From Aquabacterium sp. (GTDB lineage Bacteria; Pseudomonadota; Gammaproteobacteria; Burkholderiales; Burkholderiaceae_C), in assembly GCA_017994835.1 (NCBI GenBank), contig JAGOKC010000011.1:6310-41819 (forward strand): a DNA stretch of 35,510 nt, in the 5' to 3' direction. The notes under the pieces were generated by a model. It was not told the origin of the DNA. It was given only the letters and a program-made list of their open reading frames with translations, and did no database searches. Both the position numbers and the translations under genes were made by a program. This document shows, piece after piece, positions 16,796 to 26,448 of the stretch (position 1 is its first letter; every line of letters begins with the position of its first letter).

Positions 16796-18616
16796 TCAGC
16801 CTTGCGTCGGTGTGGATGCCACCGCGTTGCGCAAACGGATGTGCAGCTCGCGCAACTGCTTGTCGTCCACGTTTGACGGCGCGCCCGTCAGCAGGCACTG
16901 CGCGCGCTGCGTCTTGGGGAAGGCAATCACGTCACGGATGGAATCGGCCTTGGTCATCAGCGTGACCAGACGGTCCAGACCGAAAGCCAGACCTCCGTGC
17001 GGAGGCGCACCGTACTGCAGCGCATCCAGCAGGAATCCGAACTTGACCTGCGCATCCTCCTTGCTGATGTTCAGGGCGCTGAACACCTTGGACTGCACGT
17101 CGGCGCGGTGGATACGGATCGAACCGCCACCCAGTTCCCAGCCGTTCAGGACCATGTCATAGGCCTTGGCAATGCACTTGCCCGGATCCGTGTCCATCAG
17201 GTTCTCGTGACCATCCTTCGGGGCCGTGAAGGGGTGGTGCACGGCATTCCAGCGCTCGGAGTCGTCGTCGTACTCGAACATCGGGAAGTCCACCACCCAC
17301 AGCGGTGCCCAGCGGTCTTCGAACAGACCGGCCTTCTTGCCGAAGTCGGAGTGACCCACCTTCAGGCGCAGTGCACCGATGGCGTCGTTGACGATCTTTT
17401 CCTTGTCGGCACCGAAGAAAATCAGGTCGCCGTCCTTCGCACCCGTGCGCTCCAGGATCTTGGCCAGGGCGGCATCGTGCAGGTTTTTCACGATGGGCGA
17501 CTGCAGGCCCGAACGCAGTTCTTCAGAAGATTGACCCTTGGCGACGGTGTTGACCTTGATCCAGGCCAGGCCCTTGGCACCGTAGATCTTGACGAACTCG
17601 GTATAGGCATCGATCTCGCCACGCGACATGGCACCGCCACCGGGCACGCACAGGGCCACCACGCGGCCACCCTTGGTGGTGGCAGGCGTCGAGAAGACCT
17701 TGAAGTCCACATCGCCCATCACGTCGGTCAGCTCTGTGAACTGCAGCTTGACACGCAGGTCAGGCTTGTCCGAACCGTACAGGTGCATCGCATCTGCGTA
17801 CTTCATGACCGGGTAGGCACCCAGGTCCACGTTCAACGCCTTCATGAAGACGTGGCGGATCATGCCTTCGAACATGTCACGGATTTCCTGCTCGCCCAGG
17901 AAGCTCGTTTCAATATCGATCTGTGTGAATTCGGGCTGACGGTCGGCGCGCAGGTCTTCGTCGCGGAAGCACTTGGTGATCTGGTAGTAACGGTCGTAGC
18001 CGGCCACCATCAACAACTGCTTGAACAACTGGGGCGACTGGGGCAGGGCGAAGAACTGGCCGTCGTGCACGCGCGAGGGCACCAGGTAGTCGCGGGCACC
18101 TTCCGGGGTGCTCTTGGTCAACATCGGGGTTTCGATGTCGATGAAGCCATGCTCGTCCAGGAACTTGCGCGCTTCCATCGCCACGCGGTAGCGCAGCATC
18201 AGGTTCTTTTGCATGTAAGGACGACGCAGGTCCAGCACGCGGTGGGTCAGGCGGGTCGTCTCGGACAGGTTCTCGTCGTCGATCTGGAACGGCGGTGTCA
18301 CGCTGGCGTTGAGCACTTCCAGGTTGTGGGCCAACACCTCGATCTTGCCGCTGGTCAGACCGGCGTTGGTCGTGCCTTCAGGGCGGGCGCGCACGACGCC
18401 GGTCACCTTCAGGCAGAACTCGTTGCGCACGTCTTCGGCGATCTTGAACGAGTCAGCACGGTCGGGGTCGAACACCACCTGCACCAGACCTTCACGGTCG
18501 CGCAGGTCGATGAAGATCACGCCGCCGTGGTCGCGGCGACGGTGGGCCCAGCCCATCAGCGTCACGGTCTGGCCCATCAGCGCTTCGCTGACCAGACCAC
18601 AGTAAGTGGTGCGCAT
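16796..18616 (-). CDS. aspS: Aspartate--tRNA ligase (probably Asp/Asn-type)
   Basis: A 606-aa bacterial-type class II synthetase. The N-terminal OB-fold has [20 protein letters not shown]. Class II motifs include [14 protein letters not shown] (motif 1 region), [19 protein letters not shown] (motif 2, about residues 217-235) and [13 protein letters not shown] (motif 3, near 555). The GAD insertion and the bacterial C-terminal extension are present. His30 and Gly81 match the residues found in non-discriminating AspRS, which also charges tRNA-Asn, rather than the Leu and Lys of Escherichia coli. The ATG at 18616 follows GGAGAG by a good spacing. It is 70 bp from DUF502 and has its own terminator. 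Confidence 0.96.
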   Translation of the reverse strand: MRTTYCGLVSEALMGQTVTLMGWAHRRRDHGGVIFIDLRDREGLVQVVFDPDRADSFKIAEDVRNEFCLKVTGVVRARPEGTTNAGLTSGKIEVLAHNLEVLNASVTPPFQIDDENLSETTRLTHRVLDLRRPYMQKNLMLRYRVAMEARKFLDEHGFIDIETPMLTKSTPEGARDYLVPSRVHDGQFFALPQSPQLFKQLLMVAGYDRYYQITKCFRDEDLRADRQPEFTQIDIETSFLGEQEIRDMFEGMIRHVFMKALNVDLGAYPVMKYADAMHLYGSDKPDLRVKLQFTELTDVMGDVDFKVFSTPATTKGGRVVALCVPGGGAMSRGEIDAYTEFVKIYGAKGLAWIKVNTVAKGQSSEELRSGLQSPIVKNLHDAALAKILERTGAKDGDLIFFGADKEKIVNDAIGALRLKVGHSDFGKKAGLFEDRWAPLWVVDFPMFEYDDDSERWNAVHHPFTAPKDGHENLMDTDPGKCIAKAYDMVLNGWELGGGSIRIHRADVQSKVFSALNISKEDAQVKFGFLLDALQYGAPPHGGLAFGLDRLVTLMTKADSIRDVIAFPKTQRAQCLLTGAPSNVDDKQLRELHIRLRNAVASTPTQG

Positions 18617-18686
18617 TGTTGTTCTCTCCGGGAATGAGGTTCGTGCGGCCTGGGCACAGGCCCGGCTCGAAACCCTCGATTGTCGT

Positions 18687-19319
18687 TCAGGAATGGCTGT
18701 TTGGCGCAGCCGGTGGTGACACCACACCCATTGAAATGATGTACTTGAGCGCTTCGTCCACCGACATGTTCAGGGACTGCACCTCAGTACGTGGCACGAT
18801 CAACATGAATCCCGAGGTCGGATTGGGGGTAGTGGGCACATACACGGCTACCATGTCAGCGGGCAGCTTGCGGGCCACCTCACCATCTGGCTTGCCGGTC
18901 ACAAAGGCGATGGTCCAGGCCCCGTTGCGGGGGTACTGCACCAGCACGGCTTCGCGGAAAGCCTGCCCGCTGCTCGAAAACAAGGTGTCCGACACCTGTT
19001 TGACCGAGTTGTAGATGCTCTTGACAATGGGGATGTTCGAAAACAACCGGTTCGACTGGTTGAGCAACCACTGCCCGACCATGTTGGTCACAGCCACACC
19101 CGTCAGCCACAGGGCCGCCACCAAAATGATGACGCTCAGGCCCGGAATGCGCTGCAAATCCGCCAGAAACGGATGCGCACCAACGGGCAGCACGGTTTGT
19201 GCCACCACCATGAACCAGGCAAACACGTCGTCGAGCGTGCCGATCACGCTCTTGAGTACCCAGATCGTGATGGCCAGGGGAAGCCAGACGAGCAGGCCGG
19301 TGAGGATATATTTCTTCAC
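18687..19319 (-). CDS. DUF502 family membrane protein
   Basis: A 210-aa inner-membrane protein. The N-terminus [20 protein letters not shown] is a transmembrane helix, a second hydrophobic segment lies near residues 60-82 ([20 protein letters not shown]), and the remainder is a soluble domain with [34 protein letters not shown] and [17 protein letters not shown]. These are the DUF502 family blocks. The molecular role is unknown. It sits between fmdB and aspS, the usual order in betaproteobacteria, and is probably cotranscribed with both. Confidence 0.9.
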   Translation of the reverse strand: MKKYILTGLLVWLPLAITIWVLKSVIGTLDDVFAWFMVVAQTVLPVGAHPFLADLQRIPGLSVIILVAALWLTGVAVTNMVGQWLLNQSNRLFSNIPIVKSIYNSVKQVSDTLFSSSGQAFREAVLVQYPRNGAWTIAFVTGKPDGEVARKLPADMVAVYVPTTPNPTSGFMLIVPRTEVQSLNMSVDEALKYIISMGVVSPPAAPNSHS

Positions 19320-19402
19320 TGTGAGGGGGAAAGAGAGGGCGGGAAGCCGGGTGCCAGATCAGGCAGACTGGAGCGCATTGTCAGGCCAGTCTGACTCTCT
19401 GG

Positions 19403-19705
19403 TCAGTGACAGGCGCAGGAGCCGCCGCAAGGCGTGCTGCCACCACTGCCACCCGATGCTGCACTACCCGTTTCGGCTGCAGCCGCTGGGGCCGCTGTGG
19501 CTGGTGCCGCCGTGGCCCCGGAGCCACCCCGAAAGTCGGTGGCGTACCAGCCTGAACCCTTGAGTTGAAAACCTGCAGCCGTCACCTGTTTCTGAAAGCT
19601 TTCTGCGCCGCAAGCGGGGCAGGTGGTCAGGACAGGGTCGGAAATTTTTTGCAAAACGTCCTTGGCGTGACCGCAGGACTCGCAACGGTAGGCATAAATC
19701 GGCAT
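19403..19705 (-). CDS. FmdB family zinc-ribbon regulatory protein
   Basis: A 100-aa protein. The N-terminal zinc ribbon is MPIYAYRCESCGHAKDVLQK with a second CPAC pair (Cys8, Cys11, Cys29, Cys32). The GSGWYATDF segment near residue 50 is an FmdB marker. The second half is low-complexity Ala/Gly/Ser and ends in the Cys-rich CGGSCACH (last eight residues), which could bind another metal. The family is often called putative regulatory but has no established function. A promoter-like pair precedes it (19730-19758), and DUF502 and aspS follow. Confidence 0.9.
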   Translation of the reverse strand: MPIYAYRCESCGHAKDVLQKISDPVLTTCPACGAESFQKQVTAAGFQLKGSGWYATDFRGGSGATAAPATAAPAAAAETGSAASGGSGGSTPCGGSCACH

Positions 19706-19729
19706 GGCCTGGCCTCTAGAAAAGCTGAC

Positions 19730-19758
19730 ATTGTAAAAGACTCGCCCAACCTGGTCAG
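19730..19758 (-). promoter_or_regulatory. Sigma70-like promoter upstream of fmdB
   Basis: On the minus strand, CTGACC (19758-19753; 4 of 6 to TTGACA), a 17-bp spacer and TACAAT (19735-19730; 5 of 6 to TATAAT) lie about 25 bp before the fmdB start codon. This is a plausible promoter for fmdB-DUF502-aspS. Confidence 0.55.
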
Positions 19759-19836
19759 CCCAGAGGGCCGTCTTGATTGCGCGTGCTGGCAGATGGGGCG
19801 TCTGCCTGGAAACTCAAGTGCCCGACTGGCGAAGCG

Positions 19837-21351
19837 TCAGTGCCTGGCGCGTTTCGTGCCGGTTGTGTGCACACGGCCGGTAGCGTGGCCGGCGTGTGAG
19901 AGCGCCTGAGCGATGGACTGGCCACGGTGGTGGACCAGCTCAGGGGTCAGTGCGCCCACCAGCATGCCCACGATGGATGCACCCAGACCCAGGAGATTGG
20001 GTGGGATCATGGCATCGGGTGCCACGAAGCTGACCGTCAGCCAGGTTCCCATGCCCAGCACGACCGAGCACAGCGCCCCCTGGGTATTGGCCCGCTTCCA
20101 GAATGCACCAGCGACGAGGGGCACAAATGCACCGGTCAGGGTCACGTTGTAGGCGTTTTGCACCATTTCGTACATCGTGCTCTCGCTGTTGAGCGCGAAC
20201 AGCAGCGCGCAAGCCGTGAAGGTCACCAAAATAATTCGCAACGTCAGCAGGAACTGGCGATCGCTCATGTGCGGCACGAAGGGACGCAGCACGTTTTCAG
20301 TGAATGTGGCGGTGGGGGCGAGCAGGGCACCTGATGCCGTGGACAAGATGGCCGACAGCAGCGCACCAAAGAACATCACCTGAGCCCACACGGGCATCTT
20401 GCCCAGCACCAGATCGGGCAGGATGCGCTGGACCTCGCGGGCGTCTTCGGACGCAAAAAGCTGGGCCAATTCGGGGTGGGCCACCAGCGCTGCGAACGCG
20501 ATGTAGATGGGCACTGCCGCAATGACAAAGTAAGACACACCGCCGATGATGGTGCCACGCAAGGCGGTTTTTTCATCCTTGGCGCTGGTCATGCGCTGGA
20601 ACACGTCCTGCTGCGGGATCGAGCCGAAGGCGAAAGCCAGAAAAGCCCCTGCCATGGCCCACCACGCCGTAGCGTCCATCTCGGCAGGAAACATGTCGAA
20701 CTTGCCCTGTGCCTGGGCTTGAGCGATCACCTTGTCGAAGCCGCCGGCCTGCCCACCCACCAGCCAGGCCACCAGCACGAGCCCGATGACGATGATCACG
20801 GTCTGGAACAGATCGGTGAAGGCCACGGACCACATGCCACCAAAAACGGTGTAGATCAACACGATGGCTGCGCCGATCATGATGGCGTGGTTCAGTGCCA
20901 TGACGCCACCGGACAGCACGTGGATCACCAGCCCCAGGGCTGTCAATTGAGCGGACGTCCATCCCAGGTAACTCAGCACGATGGCCACGCTGGTCAGCAC
21001 TTCGACCGACTTGCCGTACCGGACCTTGTAGAAGTCTCCGATGGTCAGCAGGTTCAGACGGTAGAACAGCTTGCTGAACAAGATCGCTGCCAGTACCAGG
21101 CACACCGTGGCACCGAACGGGTCACCCGGAATGGCGTTGAGCCCACCGCTGGCGAAGGTGGCCGACACTGACAGCACCGTTTCCGCGCCGAACCAGGTGG
21201 CAAATACCGTGGCCACGTTCATGTAAAGCGGCAGGCTCCGACCGGCCACCAGGTAATCCTTGGCCCCATGAACACGGCGCGCAGCCAGCAAACCGATGCT
21301 GATGGTCACCAGCAGGTACAGCATCACAAAAACGATCAGGGTCGAGTTCAT
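19837..21351 (-). CDS. Sodium:solute symporter (SSS family)
   Basis: A 504-aa inner-membrane transporter with about 13 hydrophobic segments. The N-terminal half has GAKDYLVAGRSLPLYMNVAT and FATWFGAETVLSVSATFASGG, and the core shows YTVFGGMWSVAFTDLFQTVI and FGSIPQQDVFQRMTSAKDEK, which are SSS-family blocks. Later GALLSAILSTASGALLAPT corresponds to the conserved sodium-binding region. The C-terminus is a short basic tail rich in His and Thr. The substrate cannot be assigned; panthothenate-, proline- and acetate-type members share these motifs. It lies 67 bp after ubiB in the same direction and may be cotranscribed. Confidence 0.88.
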   Translation of the reverse strand: MNSTLIVFVMLYLLVTISIGLLAARRVHGAKDYLVAGRSLPLYMNVATVFATWFGAETVLSVSATFASGGLNAIPGDPFGATVCLVLAAILFSKLFYRLNLLTIGDFYKVRYGKSVEVLTSVAIVLSYLGWTSAQLTALGLVIHVLSGGVMALNHAIMIGAAIVLIYTVFGGMWSVAFTDLFQTVIIVIGLVLVAWLVGGQAGGFDKVIAQAQAQGKFDMFPAEMDATAWWAMAGAFLAFAFGSIPQQDVFQRMTSAKDEKTALRGTIIGGVSYFVIAAVPIYIAFAALVAHPELAQLFASEDAREVQRILPDLVLGKMPVWAQVMFFGALLSAILSTASGALLAPTATFTENVLRPFVPHMSDRQFLLTLRIILVTFTACALLFALNSESTMYEMVQNAYNVTLTGAFVPLVAGAFWKRANTQGALCSVVLGMGTWLTVSFVAPDAMIPPNLLGLGASIVGMLVGALTPELVHHRGQSIAQALSHAGHATGRVHTTGTKRARH

Positions 21352-21418
21352 GTCGGGTGTCCGGAATAACGGGGAGGGTTGGAAAGCGTCGGCGCGCAGT
21401 GTAGTGCCTTCGGCAACC

Positions 21419-22981
21419 CTAGATGACCCCCAGACCGTGCAGTCTGATCACGAGTTGTGCCGCCAGCAGGCCCAGCACAAAACCTACACCCACCCACACG
21501 ATCATGGACAGCAGACGGTTGGTCTGGCGCTGCTCGGCCAGCATGGCGGCCAGGTCCCGGCGCAACTGGGCGTCGCCGTGCTCCAGGTTGTTGTGAATCA
21601 GGCGTGGCAACTCGGGCAGCATCTTGGCGTAGCGCGGGGCTTCACGTTTGAGTCTGGCCCACAGGCCGCGCAACCCGACCTGCTCGTGCATCCACTTTTC
21701 CAGGAAAGGTTTGGCGGTGCTCCAGAGGTCGAGGTCGGGGTCCAACTCGCGTCCCAGGCCTTCGACGTTGAGCAGGGTTTTCTGCAACAGCACCAGCTGC
21801 GGCTGGATCTCGACGTTGAAGCGGCGCGAAATCTGGAACAGGCGCATCAACACCTGACCCAGCGAAATTTCTTTGATCGGCCGGTCAAAATAGGGTTCGC
21901 ACACTGTGCGGATGGCCGCTTCAAATTCGTCGATCCGGGTGGTCGCCGGCACCCAGCCGCTTTCGATGTGCAGCTCCGCCACGCGCTTGTAATCGCGATG
22001 AAAGAACGCGATGAAGTTTTGCGCCAGATAGTCCTTGTCCACCTCGGTCAGGGTGCCGATGATGCCGAAGTCCAACGCGATGTAGCGCCCGAAGGTGGTG
22101 GGATCCAGGCTGACCTGGATGTTGCCTGGATGCATGTCAGCGTGGAAGAAGCCGTCGCGAAAAACCTGGGTGAAAAAGATGGTCACGCCATCCCTGGCCA
22201 GCTTCTTGATGTCCACGCCCGCAGCACGCAGGCGGTTCATCTGGCTGATGGGCACGCCCTTCATGCGTTCCATCACCATCACCGTGGGGGTGCAGTGGTC
22301 CCAGATCATCTCGGGCACCAACACCAGATCCAACCCATCCATGTTGCGACGCAGTTGTGCGGCGTTGGCGGCTTCGCGCACCAGGTCCAGTTCGTCGTGC
22401 AGATATTTGTTGAACTCTGCCACCACTTCACGGGGCTTGAGACGCTTGCCATCGGCCCACAGGCGCTCCACCCAGCCCGCGAGTGTGTGCATCAGGGCCA
22501 GGTCGTCTTCGATGACGTTGAGCATGCGGGGGCGCAGCACCTTGACGGCCACTTCGCGTCCGTCGTGCAACACCGCAAAGTGCACCTGGGCGATGGAAGC
22601 ACTGGCAATCGGGTCGGTGTCAAACTGTCGGAACACGGCCGACAAGGGCTTTCCGAGCGCCTTTTCCACCAGTCGGGCCGATTCATCGCTGGGAAAGGGC
22701 GGGACACGGTCTTGCAGCCGGGCAAGCTCGTCGGCGACGTCGGGCGGCAGCAGGTCGCGTCGGGTCGAGAGCATCTGTCCGAATTTGACAAAAATCGGGC
22801 CAAGGTGTTCAAGTGCCAGGCGCAAGCGTTCACCACGCGGGGCGTTCAGCCGCCGACCGACTGACAGTACACGGGCCAGCAGGCTCCAGCCAGGTTTGCG
22901 CAGACTGTCCAGCAACAGGCCGTCCAGGCCAAATCGCAGGGCAGTCAGTCCGATGTAGGCGGGGCGAAGCAAGGAGCGCAT
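21419..22981 (-). CDS. ubiB: Ubiquinone biosynthesis regulatory kinase-like protein UbiB
   Basis: A 520-aa ABC1/ADCK atypical kinase-like protein needed for aerobic ubiquinone synthesis. The family KxGQ motif is [15 protein letters not shown] (Lys66-Gln69). The Ala-rich loop ASASIAQVH, the VAVKVLRP lysine, the HADMHPGN catalytic block and the DFG-like ALDFGIIG are all present. Two hydrophobic helices at the C-terminus (about 494-514) anchor it in the membrane. It follows ubiJ by 17 bp. The ubiE gene that usually starts this operon is not in its normal place; the exopolysaccharide block begins there in the opposite direction. Confidence 0.95.
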   Translation of the reverse strand: MRSLLRPAYIGLTALRFGLDGLLLDSLRKPGWSLLARVLSVGRRLNAPRGERLRLALEHLGPIFVKFGQMLSTRRDLLPPDVADELARLQDRVPPFPSDESARLVEKALGKPLSAVFRQFDTDPIASASIAQVHFAVLHDGREVAVKVLRPRMLNVIEDDLALMHTLAGWVERLWADGKRLKPREVVAEFNKYLHDELDLVREAANAAQLRRNMDGLDLVLVPEMIWDHCTPTVMVMERMKGVPISQMNRLRAAGVDIKKLARDGVTIFFTQVFRDGFFHADMHPGNIQVSLDPTTFGRYIALDFGIIGTLTEVDKDYLAQNFIAFFHRDYKRVAELHIESGWVPATTRIDEFEAAIRTVCEPYFDRPIKEISLGQVLMRLFQISRRFNVEIQPQLVLLQKTLLNVEGLGRELDPDLDLWSTAKPFLEKWMHEQVGLRGLWARLKREAPRYAKMLPELPRLIHNNLEHGDAQLRRDLAAMLAEQRQTNRLLSMIVWVGVGFVLGLLAAQLVIRLHGLGVI

Positions 22982-22998
22982 CTGCAGGCCACCCGCTG

Positions 22999-23577
22999 TC
23001 AGCGACGTGACGCGGACGCCGCGCCCGCATCACCGGCTTGACCAGGCCGCCAGCGCTGAACCGCCTGACGCACCGTGTCACCGATGGCACGCAGCCACTC
23101 GGCCGGGGCATTGCCCAGCAAGCGGGCGACATCGTCCTGCACGTCCCAGCGCAAATGGTTCATGAGCCAGGAGGCGACTTCAGCCAAGGCGGCATCGCCT
23201 TCGATGCGCACTTCGGGGCGTTGCCCGGTCAGCAACTGCCGACCCAGGGTGAAGGGGTTGCCCAGTTCGATGGTGAGGGTCAGGCCATCGCCGGGTGGCA
23301 GCGGGGCTCCACCGGATTCAACCAGCTCAAACAAGCCAGCAGGGGTGATGACAAAACGCATCGGGGGGGGTAACAACCCTTGGGAACCATCTGCAGGCAG
23401 CAGGAACCGAGGCAAGGGGGGCGAGAAAGTGCTCGTCCACCGCAGGTCAATGGTGCGGCCGGCATGAGGTTGAAGCTTGCCACTGGCGATGGGTTCGCTG
23501 GACACCACGTGGTTGAGCAACAGTGTCAGGCGCGGCAGCACCACGGGGCCGAGCCAGGAAAAAGGATGAGAGCGCAT
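22999..23577 (-). CDS. ubiJ: Ubiquinone biosynthesis accessory factor UbiJ (SCP2-like)
   Basis: A 192-aa protein in the position of UbiJ, immediately upstream of ubiB. The C-terminal part has [34 protein letters not shown] (only the start, residues about 125-145, is the SCP2-like signature), followed by [15 protein letters not shown] and a polar tail. UbiJ binds lipids and helps organise the cytoplasmic Ubi complex. The ATG at 23577 is chosen because the region upstream is not protein-like. It is divergent from the WcaJ-type gene. Sequence conservation is modest, and context adds most of the certainty. Confidence 0.82.
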   Translation of the reverse strand: MRSHPFSWLGPVVLPRLTLLLNHVVSSEPIASGKLQPHAGRTIDLRWTSTFSPPLPRFLLPADGSQGLLPPPMRFVITPAGLFELVESGGAPLPPGDGLTLTIELGNPFTLGRQLLTGQRPEVRIEGDAALAEVASWLMNHLRWDVQDDVARLLGNAPAEWLRAIGDTVRQAVQRWRPGQAGDAGAASASRR

Positions 23578-23745
23578 GACCGAGATTGTAGGTCTGACCC
23601 GACAACCCCTGGAAAGCAGGGGGAGGTGTGACTGGCATTCGACGCTAAGCTGCGCCGATCGACATTTCGCATTCAATAGCTTCAGGGTTTCTCCTGGCAA
23701 GTTACCCCCCTGGTGCGGGATGGTTCAGGGGGAACCGTAGGCCTC

Positions 23746-25140
23746 ATGTTCAACAAGCGTAATTACCGTCCCACCTTCTTCAGTGCACCTGAATCGGTGA
23801 CGTCCTTTGTGGCGGCTTTTCTGGAGCCATTTGTCACGGTAGGTGCCTTGCTGGCGGTCATGCAGTACCTGGGCGAATCGGTGCTCAGGCCTGATCTGGC
23901 GCTGTGCCTGCTCGCCTTCGCCCTGACCTTTCCAGGGCGCAACCGTTTTCACGAAGAGCCACTGGATGCGGCCATCGACGTTGTCTCCACGTGGGCGGCG
24001 GTGCTGGTCATTCTGACCTTGTGCGGGTTGGCCACCAACAGCCTGATGTTCTTCAAGATGGAGGTCATGCTCGTCTGGGCACTGGTCACCCCTGTCGCGC
24101 AGTGGTTGGTGGTGGTGATGGGGCACCACATCGTGCAGCGCCAGATGGCGCGGCCTGAAACGCGTCGCAAGGCGGTGGTGGTGGGTGCAGGTGCCCTGGG
24201 TCTGAAAGTGGCGAAGGCGCTGCAGTCCAATCCGGGTCAGCCTGTCAGTTTTGTCGGCTACTTCGACGATCGCTCCGGCGAGCGTGTGCATCCTGAGACC
24301 GAGGCAGAGCGTCTGGGCGGGCTCAAGGACATTGCCGACCATGTGCAGGCAAACGGCATCCACGAGGTTTACATCACCTTGCCACTGGGTTCGCAGCCGC
24401 GCATCGTGGCGTTGATGGAGGCCATTCAGGGCACCACGGCATCCTTGTATTTCGTGCCCGACGTGTTTGGCATCAGCATCATCCAGGGTCGTTTGCAGGA
24501 CATGAACGGGGTGCCCGTCGTGGGCATCTGTGAAACGCCTTTCACGGGCATCAACGAGTTGTCGAAGCGGGTTTTCGATATCGCTGTGGCCAGCATCATT
24601 CTGGTGTTGATTGCCCCGATCCTGCTGGCGGTTGCCGTGGGGGTCAAACTGAGCTCACCAGGGCCGGTCATCTTCAAGCAACGACGCAACGGCCTGGACG
24701 GTGAAGAAATCATTGTTTACAAGTTCCGCTCCATGCGGGCCATGGACAATGGTGAGGTGGTCAAACAAGCGACCAAGGGTGACCCGCGCATCACCCGTTT
24801 CGGCGCTTTCTTGCGCAAGACCTCACTCGACGAATTGCCGCAGTTCATCAACGTGCTGCAAGGGCGTATGAGCATTGTCGGGCCACGCCCTCATGCGGTG
24901 GCCCACAACGAGTCGTATCGCAAATTGATCAAGGCCTACATGGTGCGCCACAAGGTGCGTCCGGGCATCACGGGTTGGGCCCAGGTCAACGGGTGTCGCG
25001 GTGAGACCGAAACGCTCGACAAGATGCAGGCCCGTGTGGAGTACGACCTGGAGTACCTGCGAAACTGGTCAGTGGGCCTGGATGTGTCCATCATTTTCCG
25101 CACCATTCGCCTGGTGCTGTTTGACCGCAACGCATACTGA
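23746..25140 (+). CDS. Undecaprenyl-phosphate glucose phosphotransferase (WcaJ-type)
   Basis: A 464-aa polyisoprenyl-phosphate hexose-1-phosphate transferase that loads the first sugar onto undecaprenyl phosphate for exopolysaccharide synthesis. The N-terminal half has four or five hydrophobic segments (about 20-130), then a Rossmann-like part with VVVGAGALG (144-152). The catalytic domain begins at [10 protein letters not shown] (274-283), with [13 protein letters not shown], the Asp-Glu pair in LDELPQ (361-366), GPRPHA (379-384) and [19 protein letters not shown]. The ATG at 23746 is preferred over a GTG at 23713 because it starts the conserved FNKRNY segment. It heads the exopolysaccharide block. 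Confidence 0.9.
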   Translation: MFNKRNYRPTFFSAPESVTSFVAAFLEPFVTVGALLAVMQYLGESVLRPDLALCLLAFALTFPGRNRFHEEPLDAAIDVVSTWAAVLVILTLCGLATNSLMFFKMEVMLVWALVTPVAQWLVVVMGHHIVQRQMARPETRRKAVVVGAGALGLKVAKALQSNPGQPVSFVGYFDDRSGERVHPETEAERLGGLKDIADHVQANGIHEVYITLPLGSQPRIVALMEAIQGTTASLYFVPDVFGISIIQGRLQDMNGVPVVGICETPFTGINELSKRVFDIAVASIILVLIAPILLAVAVGVKLSSPGPVIFKQRRNGLDGEEIIVYKFRSMRAMDNGEVVKQATKGDPRITRFGAFLRKTSLDELPQFINVLQGRMSIVGPRPHAVAHNESYRKLIKAYMVRHKVRPGITGWAQVNGCRGETETLDKMQARVEYDLEYLRNWSVGLDVSIIFRTIRLVLFDRNAY

Positions 25141-25200
25141 TTTTCCATGCGTCAGTTCGACATCTGATTCATCAACCTTATCCAAAATCACGAGGGTGGA

Positions 25201-26433
25201 ATGCAGCAGCAATCAGTCACAGCCCGGAGTCTGTCCGTGGCACTCGCAATCGCAACAGGGCTGGGTGGTGTGGGCAGCGCAAGCGCTGAAGAACTGCCTC
25301 TGTACCTGACCCTGAGCCAGAGTTTGACGCGTGACAGCAACCTGCTGCGCGACAACAATGATCGCCGCAGTGACACGATCTCCACCACCACGGTGGCGGC
25401 TGGCCTCAACAAGGCCTATGGCCGACAGAATTACCAGGTGTCGGCTTCGGCTTCACGCAACGCCTACAGCGACAACAATCAGTTCGACAACAATGGCTAC
25501 TCGATCAGTGCCGAAGTGGCCAGCGAGATCGGCTCCAACATCAAGGTGACGCTCAATGGTGCAACGTCACAGTTCTTGCCGAGTTTCGAAGACCAGTTCA
25601 ACCGCAATGCACGCAACACCGAGCGCAACCGGCAGGCTTCGGTCGATGTGCGCTACGGTCTGTACGGTCGCTGGTCGGTGAATGCCGGGGCCAGTCACAG
25701 CAAGGTGGACTATCGGGTCACAGAGGAAGAGAACAAGACCTCAACGTCGATGTTCGCCGGTGTGCGCTATTTGCCAACTGATCTTGCTTACATCGGTCTG
25801 ACGCTGTATCGCACGGACACCGAGTTGCCCAATCGCCGACTGGTTACGACGACCACGGTGGGTGAAGACATCGAGCGCACCAGCTTGAGTCTGGATACGG
25901 TGTGGCAGGTGACAGGCATCAGCCGTCTGTCGGGTCGGCTGGGGATGACCAGCGAAAAGCACCCCCAGGATCGCCGACGTGACTTTGATGGTTTGACAGG
26001 CTCCGCGTCGTGGACCTTCACACCAGCGGGCAAGGCCACTTATGCCCTGACCTGGGTGCGCGATACCAACAACGAGGGTGGCTCTACTTACAAATCGTCC
26101 ATTGGTCAGTTGTACTCCACCAACAAGCGTTTGACCAACAGTCTGTCTGCCACGGCATCCTGGCAGGCCACAAGCAAGGTCAAGCTCAATGCGGGCTACA
26201 CCCACGCCCAGTACGAAGAAGACAACGATCTGCAGTTGGGGGGGGTGTCGCCGATATCGAGCAGCGAGCAGACCGGTCGCTACAACGCCGTGTCGTTGGG
26301 GGTCTCTTACCAGCCCATCCGCGCGGTCGGTCTGGGTTGTGACATGCAGCGATACGACCGGACGCAATCCGTCTTTTCCCGTGCGTATGATGGCAACACG
26401 GTGGCGTGTCGCGCCTCCTTCACCATCGACTGA
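25201..26433 (+). CDS. Outer-membrane beta-barrel, EpsL-type exopolysaccharide protein
   Basis: A 410-aa protein with a signal peptide cleaved after SASA (near residue 29) and about 16-18 alternating amphipathic strands rich in Ser, Thr, Asn and aromatic residues. The opening LYLTLSQSLTRDSNLLRDNN resembles EpsL of exopolysaccharide operons such as that of Methylobacillus. The C-terminus ends in ASFTID, without the usual terminal Phe. The ATG at 25201 follows a strong GAGGGTGG ribosome-binding site (25192-25199). It lies between the priming transferase and galE. The role in polysaccharide passage or assembly is inferred. Its GC content looks a little lower than that of its neighbours. Confidence 0.8.
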   Translation: MQQQSVTARSLSVALAIATGLGGVGSASAEELPLYLTLSQSLTRDSNLLRDNNDRRSDTISTTTVAAGLNKAYGRQNYQVSASASRNAYSDNNQFDNNGYSISAEVASEIGSNIKVTLNGATSQFLPSFEDQFNRNARNTERNRQASVDVRYGLYGRWSVNAGASHSKVDYRVTEEENKTSTSMFAGVRYLPTDLAYIGLTLYRTDTELPNRRLVTTTTVGEDIERTSLSLDTVWQVTGISRLSGRLGMTSEKHPQDRRRDFDGLTGSASWTFTPAGKATYALTWVRDTNNEGGSTYKSSIGQLYSTNKRLTNSLSATASWQATSKVKLNAGYTHAQYEEDNDLQLGGVSPISSSEQTGRYNAVSLGVSYQPIRAVGLGCDMQRYDRTQSVFSRAYDGNTVACRASFTID

Positions 26434-26448
26434 CATCGGGAGTTCACC

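Noticed and set aside
16997..18637. A 546-codon open frame antisense to aspS
   Set aside because: It mirrors a strongly conserved synthetase gene, is rich in His, Val and Gln as expected for the opposite strand of high-GC coding DNA, and has no recognisable domain.
19364..19393. Inverted repeat CAGACTGG / CCAGTCTG between fmdB and DUF502
   Set aside because: The stem is perfect over 8 bp but the loop is 14 bases and no T-run follows on the minus strand, so I do not call it a terminator.
19788..19806. GGCAGA / TCTGCC hairpin after the sodium:solute symporter gene
   Set aside because: Only 6 bp of stem and no T-run; too weak for a terminator.
21296..22864. A 522-codon open frame antisense to ubiB
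   Set aside because: Antisense shadow of ubiB with biased, domain-free composition.
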